Source: Ulvibacterium sp965228935
GTDB lineage: Bacteria; Bacteroidota; Bacteroidia; Flavobacteriales; Flavobacteriaceae
Assembly: GCF_965228935.1 (NCBI RefSeq)
Contig: NZ_OZ245846.1
Location: forward strand, 4,402,001-4,466,000
DNA length: 64,000 nucleotides
Direction: 5' to 3'
The translations under genes were made by a program, and so were the position numbers. Shown in pieces: positions 24,502 through 33,781 of the stretch; positions within the stretch are counted from its first letter, which is position 1; every line of letters begins with the position of its first letter. Below the pieces are notes generated by a model, which saw nothing but the letters and a program-made list of their open reading frames with translations, did no database searches and was not told the origin of the DNA.

Positions 24502-25851
24502 TTATAAATTTTTCGAAATAGTTATTGCTGCCTCACCAACTTTCTCAACGGTACAGCCCAATCTTTCCCAAGCAGCTGTATTTAACAACCTTGTCTCTAT
24601 TATTGAAGTACCCCCAATTACTAATTTACTTGCTCCTGCCGCTTTTGCTTCTGATTCCAACGCTTTTAAGAGTTTAAATACATTCCCTGCTTTTTCCTCC
24701 CCATTTATTAATAACCCAATATTTACATTCATAACCCCGCCCTTAAAAAAGGTCTTAAGTGTAAGCCAGAAATTCTTAAAATTTACTGTCCTCCATTCAC
24801 CTTTTTTGCCTCCAAGTAAAGGGGAAACTTCAAAAATACCAGGTTCAAGAAGCTCTGGCGGAATTGATACTATAAATCCCTTCGGCAATTCTACATTGAT
24901 AAATAAATTATCTCCATAAATATTACTTCCCACATTATATTCCCGACCTTCAGTTTCTTGACCAATAACATTCTCTTCCGAACGACTATTTAAACATATG
25001 TTGGAATCACCGTCATCTTTATAATCGATTATTTTGCCCGTCTCATCGACTACCGTTGAAGCAATATAATGAGGTCCGTCGTCTATTGCCGCAATAAAAT
25101 CGTAATTATTATCTCGACCATTTAGGCCTCCGGCTCCGTATGGCATCATACCATCAGGGTCTATATAATAAATAGAACTATTGAACGCATAATTATAAGG
25201 TGAATGTCTTCTCATTAATTCAGCGAGCGGGTCAAGGGTAGCGGCATCCATTACCTTCATCAGCTTGTTGGTGTTGGGCGTATAACTGTAAGCAAGGTCG
25301 TCCATCACGCCAAAATCTGTTACGAACCCATTGTCGTCGATTGCGGTATGGCCGTTCCTTGCAAGTTTGGTGATGTTCCCGTTCTTGTCGTACTCGACAT
25401 TCGTAAGACCGTAACGATTGTCGGCGGTATTGTCGGTAGCCGATTTTATGCGATTAAGGGCATCAAATTCATATTTGTACCATTTCAGCGAATTATTGGT
25501 ATCAGCAGTGCGCCACTCCGTTTCGGCAATATTACCATTGTACAGTGCTGTACCGCCATGTGTCGGGGAATTATAATTAATGCCGAAGGCAAAAAGATCG
25601 TTGCCTAACAAAGTTGGATTATTGATTGATTTCAACCACCCTCGTACATTATAAGTATAGTCCACTTCCTGTAAGCCTTGGGTCTCGGAATAGCCGCTAC
25701 CGGGGGTACCGCCCACTTTTTTATGCACCAATTGCCCCAGTTCGTCATAATCGTTATGGACAATGAGTTCCTGCAAAAGGTCTTGGATATAGAGAGATTT
25801 ACCGAGGAAGAGGCCCTTTTGAAACTTATCGATACGGCCATTAGCTACCAC
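24502..25851 (-). CDS. Displaced (orphan) RHS C-terminal tip
   Basis: A 449-residue ORF with a GTG start and no signal peptide. From QELIVHNDYDELGQLVHKK (about residue 27) it matches the interior of the 2270-residue RHS protein, with YD-type repeats to about 200. It then jumps through VMDAATLDPLAELMRRHSPYNYAFN: the conserved RHS core (DHLGNVR... YNGKE... RNYxPxxGRW) that should lie between is deleted in frame. A unique C-terminus of about 220 residues follows, ending in KLVIGGTSIIETRLLN and AAWERLGCTVEKVGEAAITI, which faintly resembles a GNAT fold. It is best read as a displaced toxin tip that can recombine into the full gene, or as a decaying fragment. A small gene follows directly. Confidence 0.7.
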   Translation of the reverse strand: MVANGRIDKFQKGLFLGKSLYIQDLLQELIVHNDYDELGQLVHKKVGGTPGSGYSETQGLQEVDYTYNVRGWLKSINNPTLLGNDLFAFGINYNSPTHGGTALYNGNIAETEWRTADTNNSLKWYKYEFDALNRIKSATDNTADNRYGLTNVEYDKNGNITKLARNGHTAIDDNGFVTDFGVMDDLAYSYTPNTNKLMKVMDAATLDPLAELMRRHSPYNYAFNSSIYYIDPDGMMPYGAGGLNGRDNNYDFIAAIDDGPHYIASTVVDETGKIIDYKDDGDSNICLNSRSEENVIGQETEGREYNVGSNIYGDNLFINVELPKGFIVSIPPELLEPGIFEVSPLLGGKKGEWRTVNFKNFWLTLKTFFKGGVMNVNIGLLINGEEKAGNVFKLLKALESEAKAAGASKLVIGGTSIIETRLLNTAAWERLGCTVEKVGEAAITISKNL

Positions 25852-25920
25852 AGGTCCTAAAAGGCCTACTCTAAGCGTATAAAAACTGCCCTTAGAGTGG
25901 TTAATAATACTATATATTTT

Positions 25921-26529
25921 TCATTCACAAGATTCATCGAAAAAATCTCTAAGTCTGTATTTGCTCCTCTCGGATAAGTCGATATATAGATTACAAAATT
26001 TAGATTTGTGTTTATCTATTAAAATAGGAACATGAATGAAAAAAGCATCTGCATATTCCCCATCGACAAATTCTGCCATATTTAAATACAGGTAAAGACA
26101 ATTACCTTTATCTTCAAGAGTACTTTTTTTAATAGAACTATTTATTGCCCAGTATAGGTTTAAATTACTTTCGGGGTACTCTTCCGGTGAACTTAACATA
26201 TAAAAATGTAAATATTCATCTTCATTCGTAGGAATGATACCTTCTAATAAATTTAAAGGTAAATACTCCTTTTTAGACAAAAGCCTTTCAAATATTTCCA
26301 AGTTTTTAGCATAATTCTCTAGTACTCTATCTTTTCCAACAACCACCTTTAATGAATCTTGATTCACTGATTTAACAGTATTAGACAACAATTTGTTGCT
26401 ATCCGTAGATTTTGTTGAATAAATGGTGTCCTTTGGTTGATTTTTTGAATTAGAATCCGTTTTATTTCTGTTAGCACAACTTACCATGATAATTGTAAAG
26501 CTTATGGCAATTAAGAATGTCTTTCTCAT
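25921..26529 (-). CDS. Lipoprotein, candidate immunity protein for the RHS toxin
   Basis: A 202-residue protein with a lipoprotein signal: MRKTFLIAISFTIIMVSC, the lipidated Cys at 18. A Ser/Thr/Lys-rich linker (19-60) precedes a folded domain (about 70-200) with no recognised family. The gene lies 10 bases after the stop of the RHS protein, whose tip carries an L,D-transpeptidase-like domain expected to act on peptidoglycan. A periplasm-facing lipoprotein is the right place for an immunity protein against such a toxin. This role is inference from order and localisation. Confidence 0.6.
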   Translation of the reverse strand: MRKTFLIAISFTIIMVSCANRNKTDSNSKNQPKDTIYSTKSTDSNKLLSNTVKSVNQDSLKVVVGKDRVLENYAKNLEIFERLLSKKEYLPLNLLEGIIPTNEDEYLHFYMLSSPEEYPESNLNLYWAINSSIKKSTLEDKGNCLYLYLNMAEFVDGEYADAFFIHVPILIDKHKSKFCNLYIDLSERSKYRLRDFFDESCE

Positions 26530-26539
26530 AAATTAAATT

Positions 26540-29500
26540 TTAAAATCCACTATCAGGTGGGCGTGGTGGTATAATTAACGGCGGCGGCGCAGGCGCTGGA
26601 GCAGGTGTTGGAGTAACAGGCGGCACAATATTAGGAGGGTCTACTGTGGGCGGCGTCACAGGAATAGGGGTTATTGGCTGGGGTGTCACATCAACTTTAG
26701 GGTTATTCGTTTGTGACCCTGTTTCAGTTTCCACAATCGAGATATTCCAAGGACCAAAAGCCTCAATTGCATCAGCTATGCCTGCAAAAAAATCTGGTTC
26801 ACATCTAATACAACCGTTTGTTACTCTTTTAAAAAAATCTTTATATTCTCTACCTGCATGGAATCCCATTCCTGTTCTTCTAATACCATTGTTGTCCCTA
26901 AAAGGATGTACCCTATATATTCCCAACTCCCCATATGCGCCATTTCTGCTGTCTGAAAACATTGATTGCCTACCTTGTCTTCCGTAACTAGCTGGTATAG
27001 AAGGTTCTAATAAATATGGATGAGTATGAGGTTTAAAACGATCAAACATTCTAAAGATACCGTCTGGCCAGATTCCATTTGATGTTGAAACAACCAAATT
27101 ATGAGCATTATAGGTGCCTAATAAGATATCATCGGTAAAATCAAATGGAGTGTCATTGTCCTCATAAATATAGACCTTGTTTTCATTACGTCTAAAAATC
27201 ACAATTGGGTTGTTCAATCCTTTAGGAGCGTTACCATCAGTATCTGTATAGTATAAAGGACTATTAAAAGCATAATTGAACGTTCCTTGATCGGGCATTA
27301 CTTCAGAAAGTTGGTCAATACTTCCCCACCGTCCAATATCTGGCATATAATTTCGGTTTCCATAATGAAGCCAGTTAAGACCTAACGATTCCTCAAGCTC
27401 CTTACCGTTATAGGTCATGTAATTGTTCTCCTCTCCGTTGATGTTCGAGTTGTATCCTTTATGTTTCAACCCGAAGGGGTAATAGTTGTTCTCCTCTATG
27501 ATTGTGGACTGCCCTGGGTTAGAAGGATCGTCGGTATAAGATACCCTTACATTTCCGAGATGGTCGGTATATTGGTAAACGTACCGATATCCGTTGTTCT
27601 CCACATTTACGTACCCTTCGGGGTGGCCGAAAAATTGCAATGTTGTCGATGTGCTGTTTCCCGAGTACACATAGTCACCTGCATATTCGGTCACCGTACC
27701 CGTGCTCACGGTCTTTTTGAGTTTAGTGCCTGCCGCATCGTAAACGTAATCTATGGTACCACCATCTATATCCATTGAAACGGGTAAATTCAGGTGGTTG
27801 TAACTTATTGCCGTTATGTCTTTGTTCGCATCGGACGTTAAGTTGCCGTTGGCATCGTACCAGTAGTCCTGGGCGTCCCCGCTACCGTCCTTAAAGCCAT
27901 GGGCGTCCTCCCCGTCGTCCCGTACCTTGTAGAGCCGGTTGCTCATCTGGCCATTGTGATAGGCGTACTCCAGTACGTCCATGGCACCGAAATGGTCGTC
28001 CTGCCCGTCATTGTCGTTATCGTAACCCAGTACGGGGGCCGCCACGTTATGGCCCTGCCTGTGGAGCGCAAGGATATTACCGTTCTTGTCATAGGTCACG
28101 GGATGGATCAAGTGGCCCGAGGCATCAAAACCGCCCAGATCGTAGTTGCCCGTATTGTCCCTGGCCCCTATGATCCGGTTGAGGGCATCATAGGTGTAGC
28201 TATAGGACTTTAAGGCATTGTCCGTACTTGCGGTGCGCCACCGGGTTTGTGAAATATTGCCGTTGTACAATGGATCGGGGGATTGATCGTAACTTAAGCT
28301 AAAGTTAAACAATTTGTTCGGAACCGCATCGGAAATATCGTTGATATCCGTTAACCATCCCCTAACGTTATAAGTATAGTCCACTTCCTGTAAGCCTTGG
28401 GTCTCGGAATACGCGCTACCGGGGGTACCCCCCACTTTTTTATGCACCAATTGCCCCAGTTCGTCATAGTTGTTGTATACGATGAGTTCCTGCCCCCCGT
28501 CGTCAACGATACGCAAGGTGGTTCCGTCCGTTCCCGGGACAATGTCCGCGTTCCGAACAGTGATGCTAAGGGTCGCCTCGATATCGGAGTCGATCGTACC
28601 CAGTCCGTCCCAGAGCAAATCCGCATCCAGGTTACCTACAGCGGGGCACTCGTCCCCCAAGGTCCCGTCCCCAATACATTGGGTCTGGGCCAAGAGACGG
28701 CCTACATGGTCATAGCTGAAATTGTCAATGGTCACGATAGTAACGCCGTTGCGTGTATGGCCGGTTCTCACCTTTACGGGCTTGCCAATGAAATCCAGCT
28801 GGGTCTCCACGATGTCCACTGTGCCCAGATAAGTATTATGGGAATAGGTATGGATAGGCCTTCCCTTGGCATCGTAATAGTTTACGGTGGTTATCCAATC
28901 CGCCTGTCCGGGGCTTGCCGAAGGATCCAGTACCTTTACCTTGCTGCCCGTGGCCAGGCCTTTTACATACGGGGCACTGGTTACGCCCAAGGCCGTAGCG
29001 GTTTCTCCGGTACCGGCACGGTCAAAGTCATAATCATCATAGTAATTTACCGTTAGTATGTCCAGATCGGCGGTTGGAAAAGTGTTATTGGTGTAGTTAT
29101 AATTTGATGCATCGGCATTGTCCCGTTCCTCGTACATGGCCGTGTCGTTCCGGTCGCCGTTGCCGTCCACGTAGTGGCCGTCCAGATCGGATTGCATATC
29201 CGCCCTGCTTATGGAACCGGTATGCGTATATAGGCCCGTATAGGCCACTCGACCATGGGCGTCGTACTTGGTGAACAGCCATTGGTTGTTCGCCCTTAGG
29301 TTGGCGTCCTGGGTCATAACGGGTTGGTCCAGCTTGTTATAGATGATATATTCCCTTCCTTTTCCGGGCAGTTGCTTTTCAACGAGTCGGTTGAGATGGT
29401 CGTAGACGTATTGATAGCCCAGTTCGGCCATATAGGTATTGATGTCGGTAAGGCTCGCCGTACTCGCCTCCATCTTGGGCGGCAGTACATAGGTTAGGTT

Positions 29501-32500
29501 GCCATGGTCGTCATACACATAATAGGTATCATGGGCCCCCTCTGTGTCTCCCCCTAAGTGGGAGAGGTTCGCATAGGTACGTTTGAGCACCACCCTACCC
29601 TGTTTATCGGTAAATTCTTCAGTGGTGTGCAGTTTGTTGGATACCGAGGTATGGTTCTCGTCCCGGGTCACATTCTTAAAGAGCTCCCCTGCAGTATAGA
29701 ACCCGCCATCGGCCAATGCCGGATCCTCCAAGCCTCCCGTAAGGTCCACTACGAACAAACTTACGTTGTCCTTTGTGGGATCGCCCGTGTTCAGGGGGTC
29801 ATGTGTATTGGATTCGTAGGCAAACTCAATGCTATGGTCGTCCGAGTTTTTTATCAGTTTCCAATCCTCTCCCGGGGCCGCCTGTTTTAGGACCCGGTTC
29901 AAGGGAGAAGTTTCGAATTCCTTTTGGGAATAGGGATTTACGTCGCCCTCCGAAAGACCCGTAAAATCATCCCCATACATGGGATGGTTCTTGTAATACT
30001 TCTTCGCGGCTTCTTCCACGTCCCAGTAGCGGTAGCTACCTACGGTACTTTCCGGTTCATGGAAGGGCAGCCATTCTTTTTCCACACGGCCAAAATCGTC
30101 ATAGGCCATATGGGTAACGATATCCTTTTCGTCCTTGGGAGACTGCCGGATGCCGATTTGCTGCATGGGCCTGCCCAAGCCATCAAAATAGGTGATGTCC
30201 TGTACATAATCGTTCTCTACATCAAAGACTCCGTTATCTCCTTCATCGAACTTTTGATCTGGAACGGTGTTTCGCGCTTGCTGATAGGTACGGGTATAGA
30301 TGTAGTTCCGGTCCAAGGCATCGAGATTCCCGGACGGCGTACAAGTATTTTCCGGGGAATAGGCGTTGTCATCACAATCGTCCACGGGCAATTGCTCACG
30401 TGTCCATCCACTACCGGGACTTTCACAGGAAGTCGTTTGATCGGCGGCATGTTCATCGCCATCAACATCCCAATACCAGGTAGGCACAACGTTGACTATA
30501 TTGTAGTTTGATGGACATACGTCCTCTTCGGTATTTTGGGTCCAGCCTATTCCCCTGGCATTACAGTCCTCTTCCCCTACGGAATCGGGATCTCGGAAGC
30601 CATCGTTGTCGGTATCCTCGTACCAAGTGGTACCCGCGTTGATCGACGGATCGTCATCGTCGCAGTCCCCCGTCCCCTCTATGTCCTGGGATGCCTTATA
30701 CCATTCCGTGGGCACGGGCCGGCTACATGCCTCGACCTCAAGATCTGCCCAGCCATCATTGTCCTTGTCCCTGTACCATGTTCGAAGGTCGCAGGACTGT
30801 GTTAGCTGTCCGCCTATGGAAAGGGAGGGATCGGTGATACCCGTGGCCACGACCGTTAAGGTCCTGGACGACTGCCCGTCGTTTCTATCCAGCCGGATCG
30901 TTATCTCGTCCGGGCCGTCCTTTACCACCGTTACCCAATCGGGCAAAGCGCTGCCGTCCGCTCTTTTAATGCCATAGGTATTTGTTTGTCCTGAACAGTT
31001 GTTATAAGTCAATGGAAAGGTCAATTCCCCCCCGTTTTCGCCAAAGGTACCGGCAATGCTTCCGGAAACCGTACAGGGCAATGGCGGGCCGTCCTGCTCC
31101 ACGGAGATATTGCCGATGAAAACGTCGTTGATCACCTTCACCTTTACGGGGGGAAGCGTTCTTCTTTCCCCGCCCCGGGTGGTGTAGGCCGAACATACCA
31201 GTTTTATCCGGTTCCCGGATTCATGGGTCAAGGTGAGCCATCCGGGCACATCCTCGAATACGGGATTGTACGGACTGGCGCAACTCCCGTCCAGGAAGAC
31301 CATTTCCACCCAGGCGGTCCCTCCGTCCTCCGAAAAGGAAAATTGAACGGGGATGTTGGTGCTTGCCGGGGCACCTGTACCGGTGCCGTCCTCACGGAGG
31401 TATCCGCTCGTACAGTCTGGATCGCAGCCATTGGTTCCGAACCCCGGTGCGGATTGGTTTGGACATTGGTCATCAACGGATTCCGGCGAATTGGTCCAAT
31501 TTCCCTCGGGCGAACTACAGGCCTCTACCACCTGTCCATTGGAATCTTTATAATTGTCCCCGTCCGTGTCCTCATACCAGATGGTACCCGGGTTGATCGA
31601 TGGATCATCATCGTCACAATCCCCGGTCCCCTCTATGTCCGCCAACGACTTGTACCATGCGGCGGGCGTGGGCCGGCTACATGCCTCGACCTCAAGATCT
31701 GCCCAGCCATCATTGTCCTTGTCCCTGTACCATGTCCGCAGGTCGCAGGATTGCGTAAGTTGCCCCCCTACGGACAGGGAGGGGTCGGTGGTACCCGTGG
31801 CCACGACCGTAAGGGTCCTGGACGACTGCCCGTCGTTTCGATCCAGCCTGATCGTTATCTCGTCCGGTCCGTCCTTTACGACCGTCGCCCAATCGGGCAA
31901 AGCGCCGCCGTCCGATCTCTTGATGTCATAGGTAGTCGTTTGTCCGGAACAGTTGTCATAGGTCAACGGAAAGGTCAGTTCCCCCCCGTTTTCGCCAAAG
32001 GTACCGGCCATGCTTCCGGAAACCGTACAGGGCAGGGGCGGGCCGTCCTGCTCCACGGAAATATTGCCGATGAATGCGTCGTTGATCACCTTCACCCTGA
32101 CGGGGGGAAGCGTTCTTCTTCCCCCGCCCCGGGTGGTGTAGGCCGAACATACCAGTTTTATCCGGTTCCCGGATTGATGGGTCAAGGTGAGCCATCCGGG
32201 TACATTTTCGAATACTGGATTGTACGGGCTGGCGCAACTCCCGTCCGGGAAGACCATTTCCACCCAGGCGGTCCCCCCGTCCTCCGAAAAGGAAAATTGA
32301 ACGGGGATGTTTTTACTTGACGGGGGACCTGCGTTGGTACCGTCCTTGCGGAGGTATCCGCTCGCACAGTCCGGATCGCAGCCGTTGGTCCCCGATCCGG
32401 GGCCGGGTTGTAATGGACACTGATCGTTCTTTGTGCTCAAGGTCCAATGTCCGTTGGTAGGCTCGTTGCATTGGGATCGCATCTCGCCATTGGGATCGCG

Positions 32501-33352
32501 ATAGCCATCATTGTCCGTATCCCGATACCAGTTTTTCAATTTATTTTGCGTATTGTATTCCGATGGGCAAACGTCCACTGTCGTATTTTGGGTCCATCCC
32601 GAACCCCTATTGGCACAGTCCACCTGGGCCTTACTTCCAGGGTCTCGAAAACCATCATTATCACTGTCCGCATACCAGGTTTTTCCAGCGCAATGCTGTA
32701 CAAAAGTTCCTCCGATACCTGGTGTACCTCCATCCTGACGCTTACCAATTAGGATAATGTTTCTACTGGATGTCCCGGAGTTTCGGGAAAAAGTAACGCT
32801 TACCCGTCCGCTGGAAGGTTGTGAAACCTGGACCCAAGAAGGTAAATTTTGCTCTTGACCGTTGACTATGCGCTTGAAGGTGAAATAAATATTGGACGGA
32901 CAATTGGAATAGGACAGGGTGTAGTTTTTGGTCTGTCCCGTTGCACTGAAGGTGCTCCCGTTAAAACCCGTAATGGTACATGGGGGCGGTGGTGGGGGCT
33001 TTACCCCTTTATTTTGGACAACCGATATACCTCCCGATGTTGAGCCGTTGTATAACAGAACAATATGTCCAATTCTTTGGGCTCCCGAATAGGCCGGTGC
33101 CGTGGCGGTCACCCGAGATCCCGAAATAGAGACCGTAAGCCAATTTGGTTTATTTCCTATGGTAAACCTTCCTCCCGAACAGCTATGTTGAATGGTTCTT
33201 GATACGGTGCCTCCACTGGATGAAAAACTCATTTGGGATGCACTGGCTCCAAAACAGCCTCCCTGCGCATTTCCGATGTTCGTTGCAATGCCGATCATAC
33301 CTATGATCAGGATGCATTTTAATAGTTTTATAAGATGTTGGGACCTTTTCAT
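26540..33352 (-). CDS. Giant RHS-repeat protein with L,D-transpeptidase-like tip
   Basis: A 2270-residue secreted protein. A signal peptide (about 1-30, ending ATNIGNAQ) precedes BACON-like beta domains and calcium-binding DxDxDG stretches (WYRDTDNDGYRD and similar), including two tandem copies of a 318-residue module. A DUF6443-type entry (TYQQARNTVPDQ... ITYFDGLGRPMQQIG) near 1020-1110 leads into YD repeats. The RHS core follows near 1920-2025 (DHLGNVRVSYTD, YMTYNGKELEESLGLNW, RNYMPDIGRWGSIDQ). The tip (about 2035-2205) contains FHAGREYKDFFKRVTNGCIR, which fits the YkuD pattern of His, then Ser/Thr-x-Gly-Cys about 16 residues on. A proline-rich tail ends the protein. It is probably a contact toxin that remodels peptidoglycan. 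The downstream lipoprotein may be its immunity protein. Confidence 0.82.
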   Translation of the reverse strand: MKRSQHLIKLLKCILIIGMIGIATNIGNAQGGCFGASASQMSFSSSGGTVSRTIQHSCSGGRFTIGNKPNWLTVSISGSRVTATAPAYSGAQRIGHIVLLYNGSTSGGISVVQNKGVKPPPPPPCTITGFNGSTFSATGQTKNYTLSYSNCPSNIYFTFKRIVNGQEQNLPSWVQVSQPSSGRVSVTFSRNSGTSSRNIILIGKRQDGGTPGIGGTFVQHCAGKTWYADSDNDGFRDPGSKAQVDCANRGSGWTQNTTVDVCPSEYNTQNKLKNWYRDTDNDGYRDPNGEMRSQCNEPTNGHWTLSTKNDQCPLQPGPGSGTNGCDPDCASGYLRKDGTNAGPPSSKNIPVQFSFSEDGGTAWVEMVFPDGSCASPYNPVFENVPGWLTLTHQSGNRIKLVCSAYTTRGGGRRTLPPVRVKVINDAFIGNISVEQDGPPLPCTVSGSMAGTFGENGGELTFPLTYDNCSGQTTTYDIKRSDGGALPDWATVVKDGPDEITIRLDRNDGQSSRTLTVVATGTTDPSLSVGGQLTQSCDLRTWYRDKDNDGWADLEVEACSRPTPAAWYKSLADIEGTGDCDDDDPSINPGTIWYEDTDGDNYKDSNGQVVEACSSPEGNWTNSPESVDDQCPNQSAPGFGTNGCDPDCTSGYLREDGTGTGAPASTNIPVQFSFSEDGGTAWVEMVFLDGSCASPYNPVFEDVPGWLTLTHESGNRIKLVCSAYTTRGGERRTLPPVKVKVINDVFIGNISVEQDGPPLPCTVSGSIAGTFGENGGELTFPLTYNNCSGQTNTYGIKRADGSALPDWVTVVKDGPDEITIRLDRNDGQSSRTLTVVATGITDPSLSIGGQLTQSCDLRTWYRDKDNDGWADLEVEACSRPVPTEWYKASQDIEGTGDCDDDDPSINAGTTWYEDTDNDGFRDPDSVGEEDCNARGIGWTQNTEEDVCPSNYNIVNVVPTWYWDVDGDEHAADQTTSCESPGSGWTREQLPVDDCDDNAYSPENTCTPSGNLDALDRNYIYTRTYQQARNTVPDQKFDEGDNGVFDVENDYVQDITYFDGLGRPMQQIGIRQSPKDEKDIVTHMAYDDFGRVEKEWLPFHEPESTVGSYRYWDVEEAAKKYYKNHPMYGDDFTGLSEGDVNPYSQKEFETSPLNRVLKQAAPGEDWKLIKNSDDHSIEFAYESNTHDPLNTGDPTKDNVSLFVVDLTGGLEDPALADGGFYTAGELFKNVTRDENHTSVSNKLHTTEEFTDKQGRVVLKRTYANLSHLGGDTEGAHDTYYVYDDHGNLTYVLPPKMEASTASLTDINTYMAELGYQYVYDHLNRLVEKQLPGKGREYIIYNKLDQPVMTQDANLRANNQWLFTKYDAHGRVAYTGLYTHTGSISRADMQSDLDGHYVDGNGDRNDTAMYEERDNADASNYNYTNNTFPTADLDILTVNYYDDYDFDRAGTGETATALGVTSAPYVKGLATGSKVKVLDPSASPGQADWITTVNYYDAKGRPIHTYSHNTYLGTVDIVETQLDFIGKPVKVRTGHTRNGVTIVTIDNFSYDHVGRLLAQTQCIGDGTLGDECPAVGNLDADLLWDGLGTIDSDIEATLSITVRNADIVPGTDGTTLRIVDDGGQELIVYNNYDELGQLVHKKVGGTPGSAYSETQGLQEVDYTYNVRGWLTDINDISDAVPNKLFNFSLSYDQSPDPLYNGNISQTRWRTASTDNALKSYSYTYDALNRIIGARDNTGNYDLGGFDASGHLIHPVTYDKNGNILALHRQGHNVAAPVLGYDNDNDGQDDHFGAMDVLEYAYHNGQMSNRLYKVRDDGEDAHGFKDGSGDAQDYWYDANGNLTSDANKDITAISYNHLNLPVSMDIDGGTIDYVYDAAGTKLKKTVSTGTVTEYAGDYVYSGNSTSTTLQFFGHPEGYVNVENNGYRYVYQYTDHLGNVRVSYTDDPSNPGQSTIIEENNYYPFGLKHKGYNSNINGEENNYMTYNGKELEESLGLNWLHYGNRNYMPDIGRWGSIDQLSEVMPDQGTFNYAFNSPLYYTDTDGNAPKGLNNPIVIFRRNENKVYIYEDNDTPFDFTDDILLGTYNAHNLVVSTSNGIWPDGIFRMFDRFKPHTHPYLLEPSIPASYGRQGRQSMFSDSRNGAYGELGIYRVHPFRDNNGIRRTGMGFHAGREYKDFFKRVTNGCIRCEPDFFAGIADAIEAFGPWNISIVETETGSQTNNPKVDVTPQPITPIPVTPPTVDPPNIVPPVTPTPAPAPAPPPLIIPPRPPDSGF
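30640..32394. repeat. Two tandem copies of a 954-bp module inside the RHS gene
   Basis: Matching landmarks are exactly 954 bases apart. GGCTACATGCCTCGACCTC occurs at 30721 and 31675, and the ATCGTCATCGTCGCAGTC-like calcium motif at about 30648 and 31602. The recognisable copies are about 30640-31440 and 31594-32394. The period is 318 codons, in frame, and encodes one BACON-type plus one calcium-loop unit. Differences are scattered and mostly synonymous, so the duplication is not brand new, or gene conversion keeps the copies similar. Confidence 0.85.
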
Positions 33353-33781
33353 AATTCGTTGTATTTATTAAGTGTACTGGTTTTCATTTGTTTTACTGAA
33401 ACCGACGGGACCGCGATCTGCGAATTCCACATCACCGGTAAGGCCGGTTTCGATATGTCCATTTGGGCGTGGCGATACCCGGTATCGATGACTATTTCCC
33501 CCGATTGCCGGAACTATGGATTCCCATAGGAGAGGAATCGGTAAGACGGGCAAGGAACCACGGGTCGGAATGATTGTATTCCTTTTTGCTTTCATCTTGG
33601 GGTCTGTATTGTGGTTTGTTCTGGTCATGCCAATCAAATTTGGGATATTCCTAGGGTTGCTATAATGGCATTGCTTCCTTTCAATTTTAATTGCCGGTTT
33701 GGCCTTGGTAATCGTTACCTGGGTCAATCATTTGGTTTAAGATTGTATTCTTCTTGAGGTTAAGGTGTTGTTCTTGTTTAA
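33353..33781. other. Intergenic region between two RHS genes
   Basis: About 430 bases between the 1400-residue gene and the 2270-residue gene. A minus-strand ORF at 33368-33727 has no recognisable family, low-complexity Pro/Arg-rich composition and no start context, and is not called. No terminator or exact promoter box was recognised. The promoter of the large RHS gene is expected here. Confidence 0.4.

Noticed and set aside
31223..32320. 365-codon forward ORF antisense to the RHS gene
   Set aside because: It lies within the G+C-rich tandem repeat and mirrors its codon structure; the minus-strand reading is clearly the real gene.
30640..32394. Possible CRISPR or phage-type repeat array
   Set aside because: The repeats are long, in frame and coding; no short repeats with regular spacers occur anywhere in the window.
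33368..33727. 119-codon minus-strand ORF between the RHS genes
   Set aside because: Low-complexity composition, no family and no credible start.
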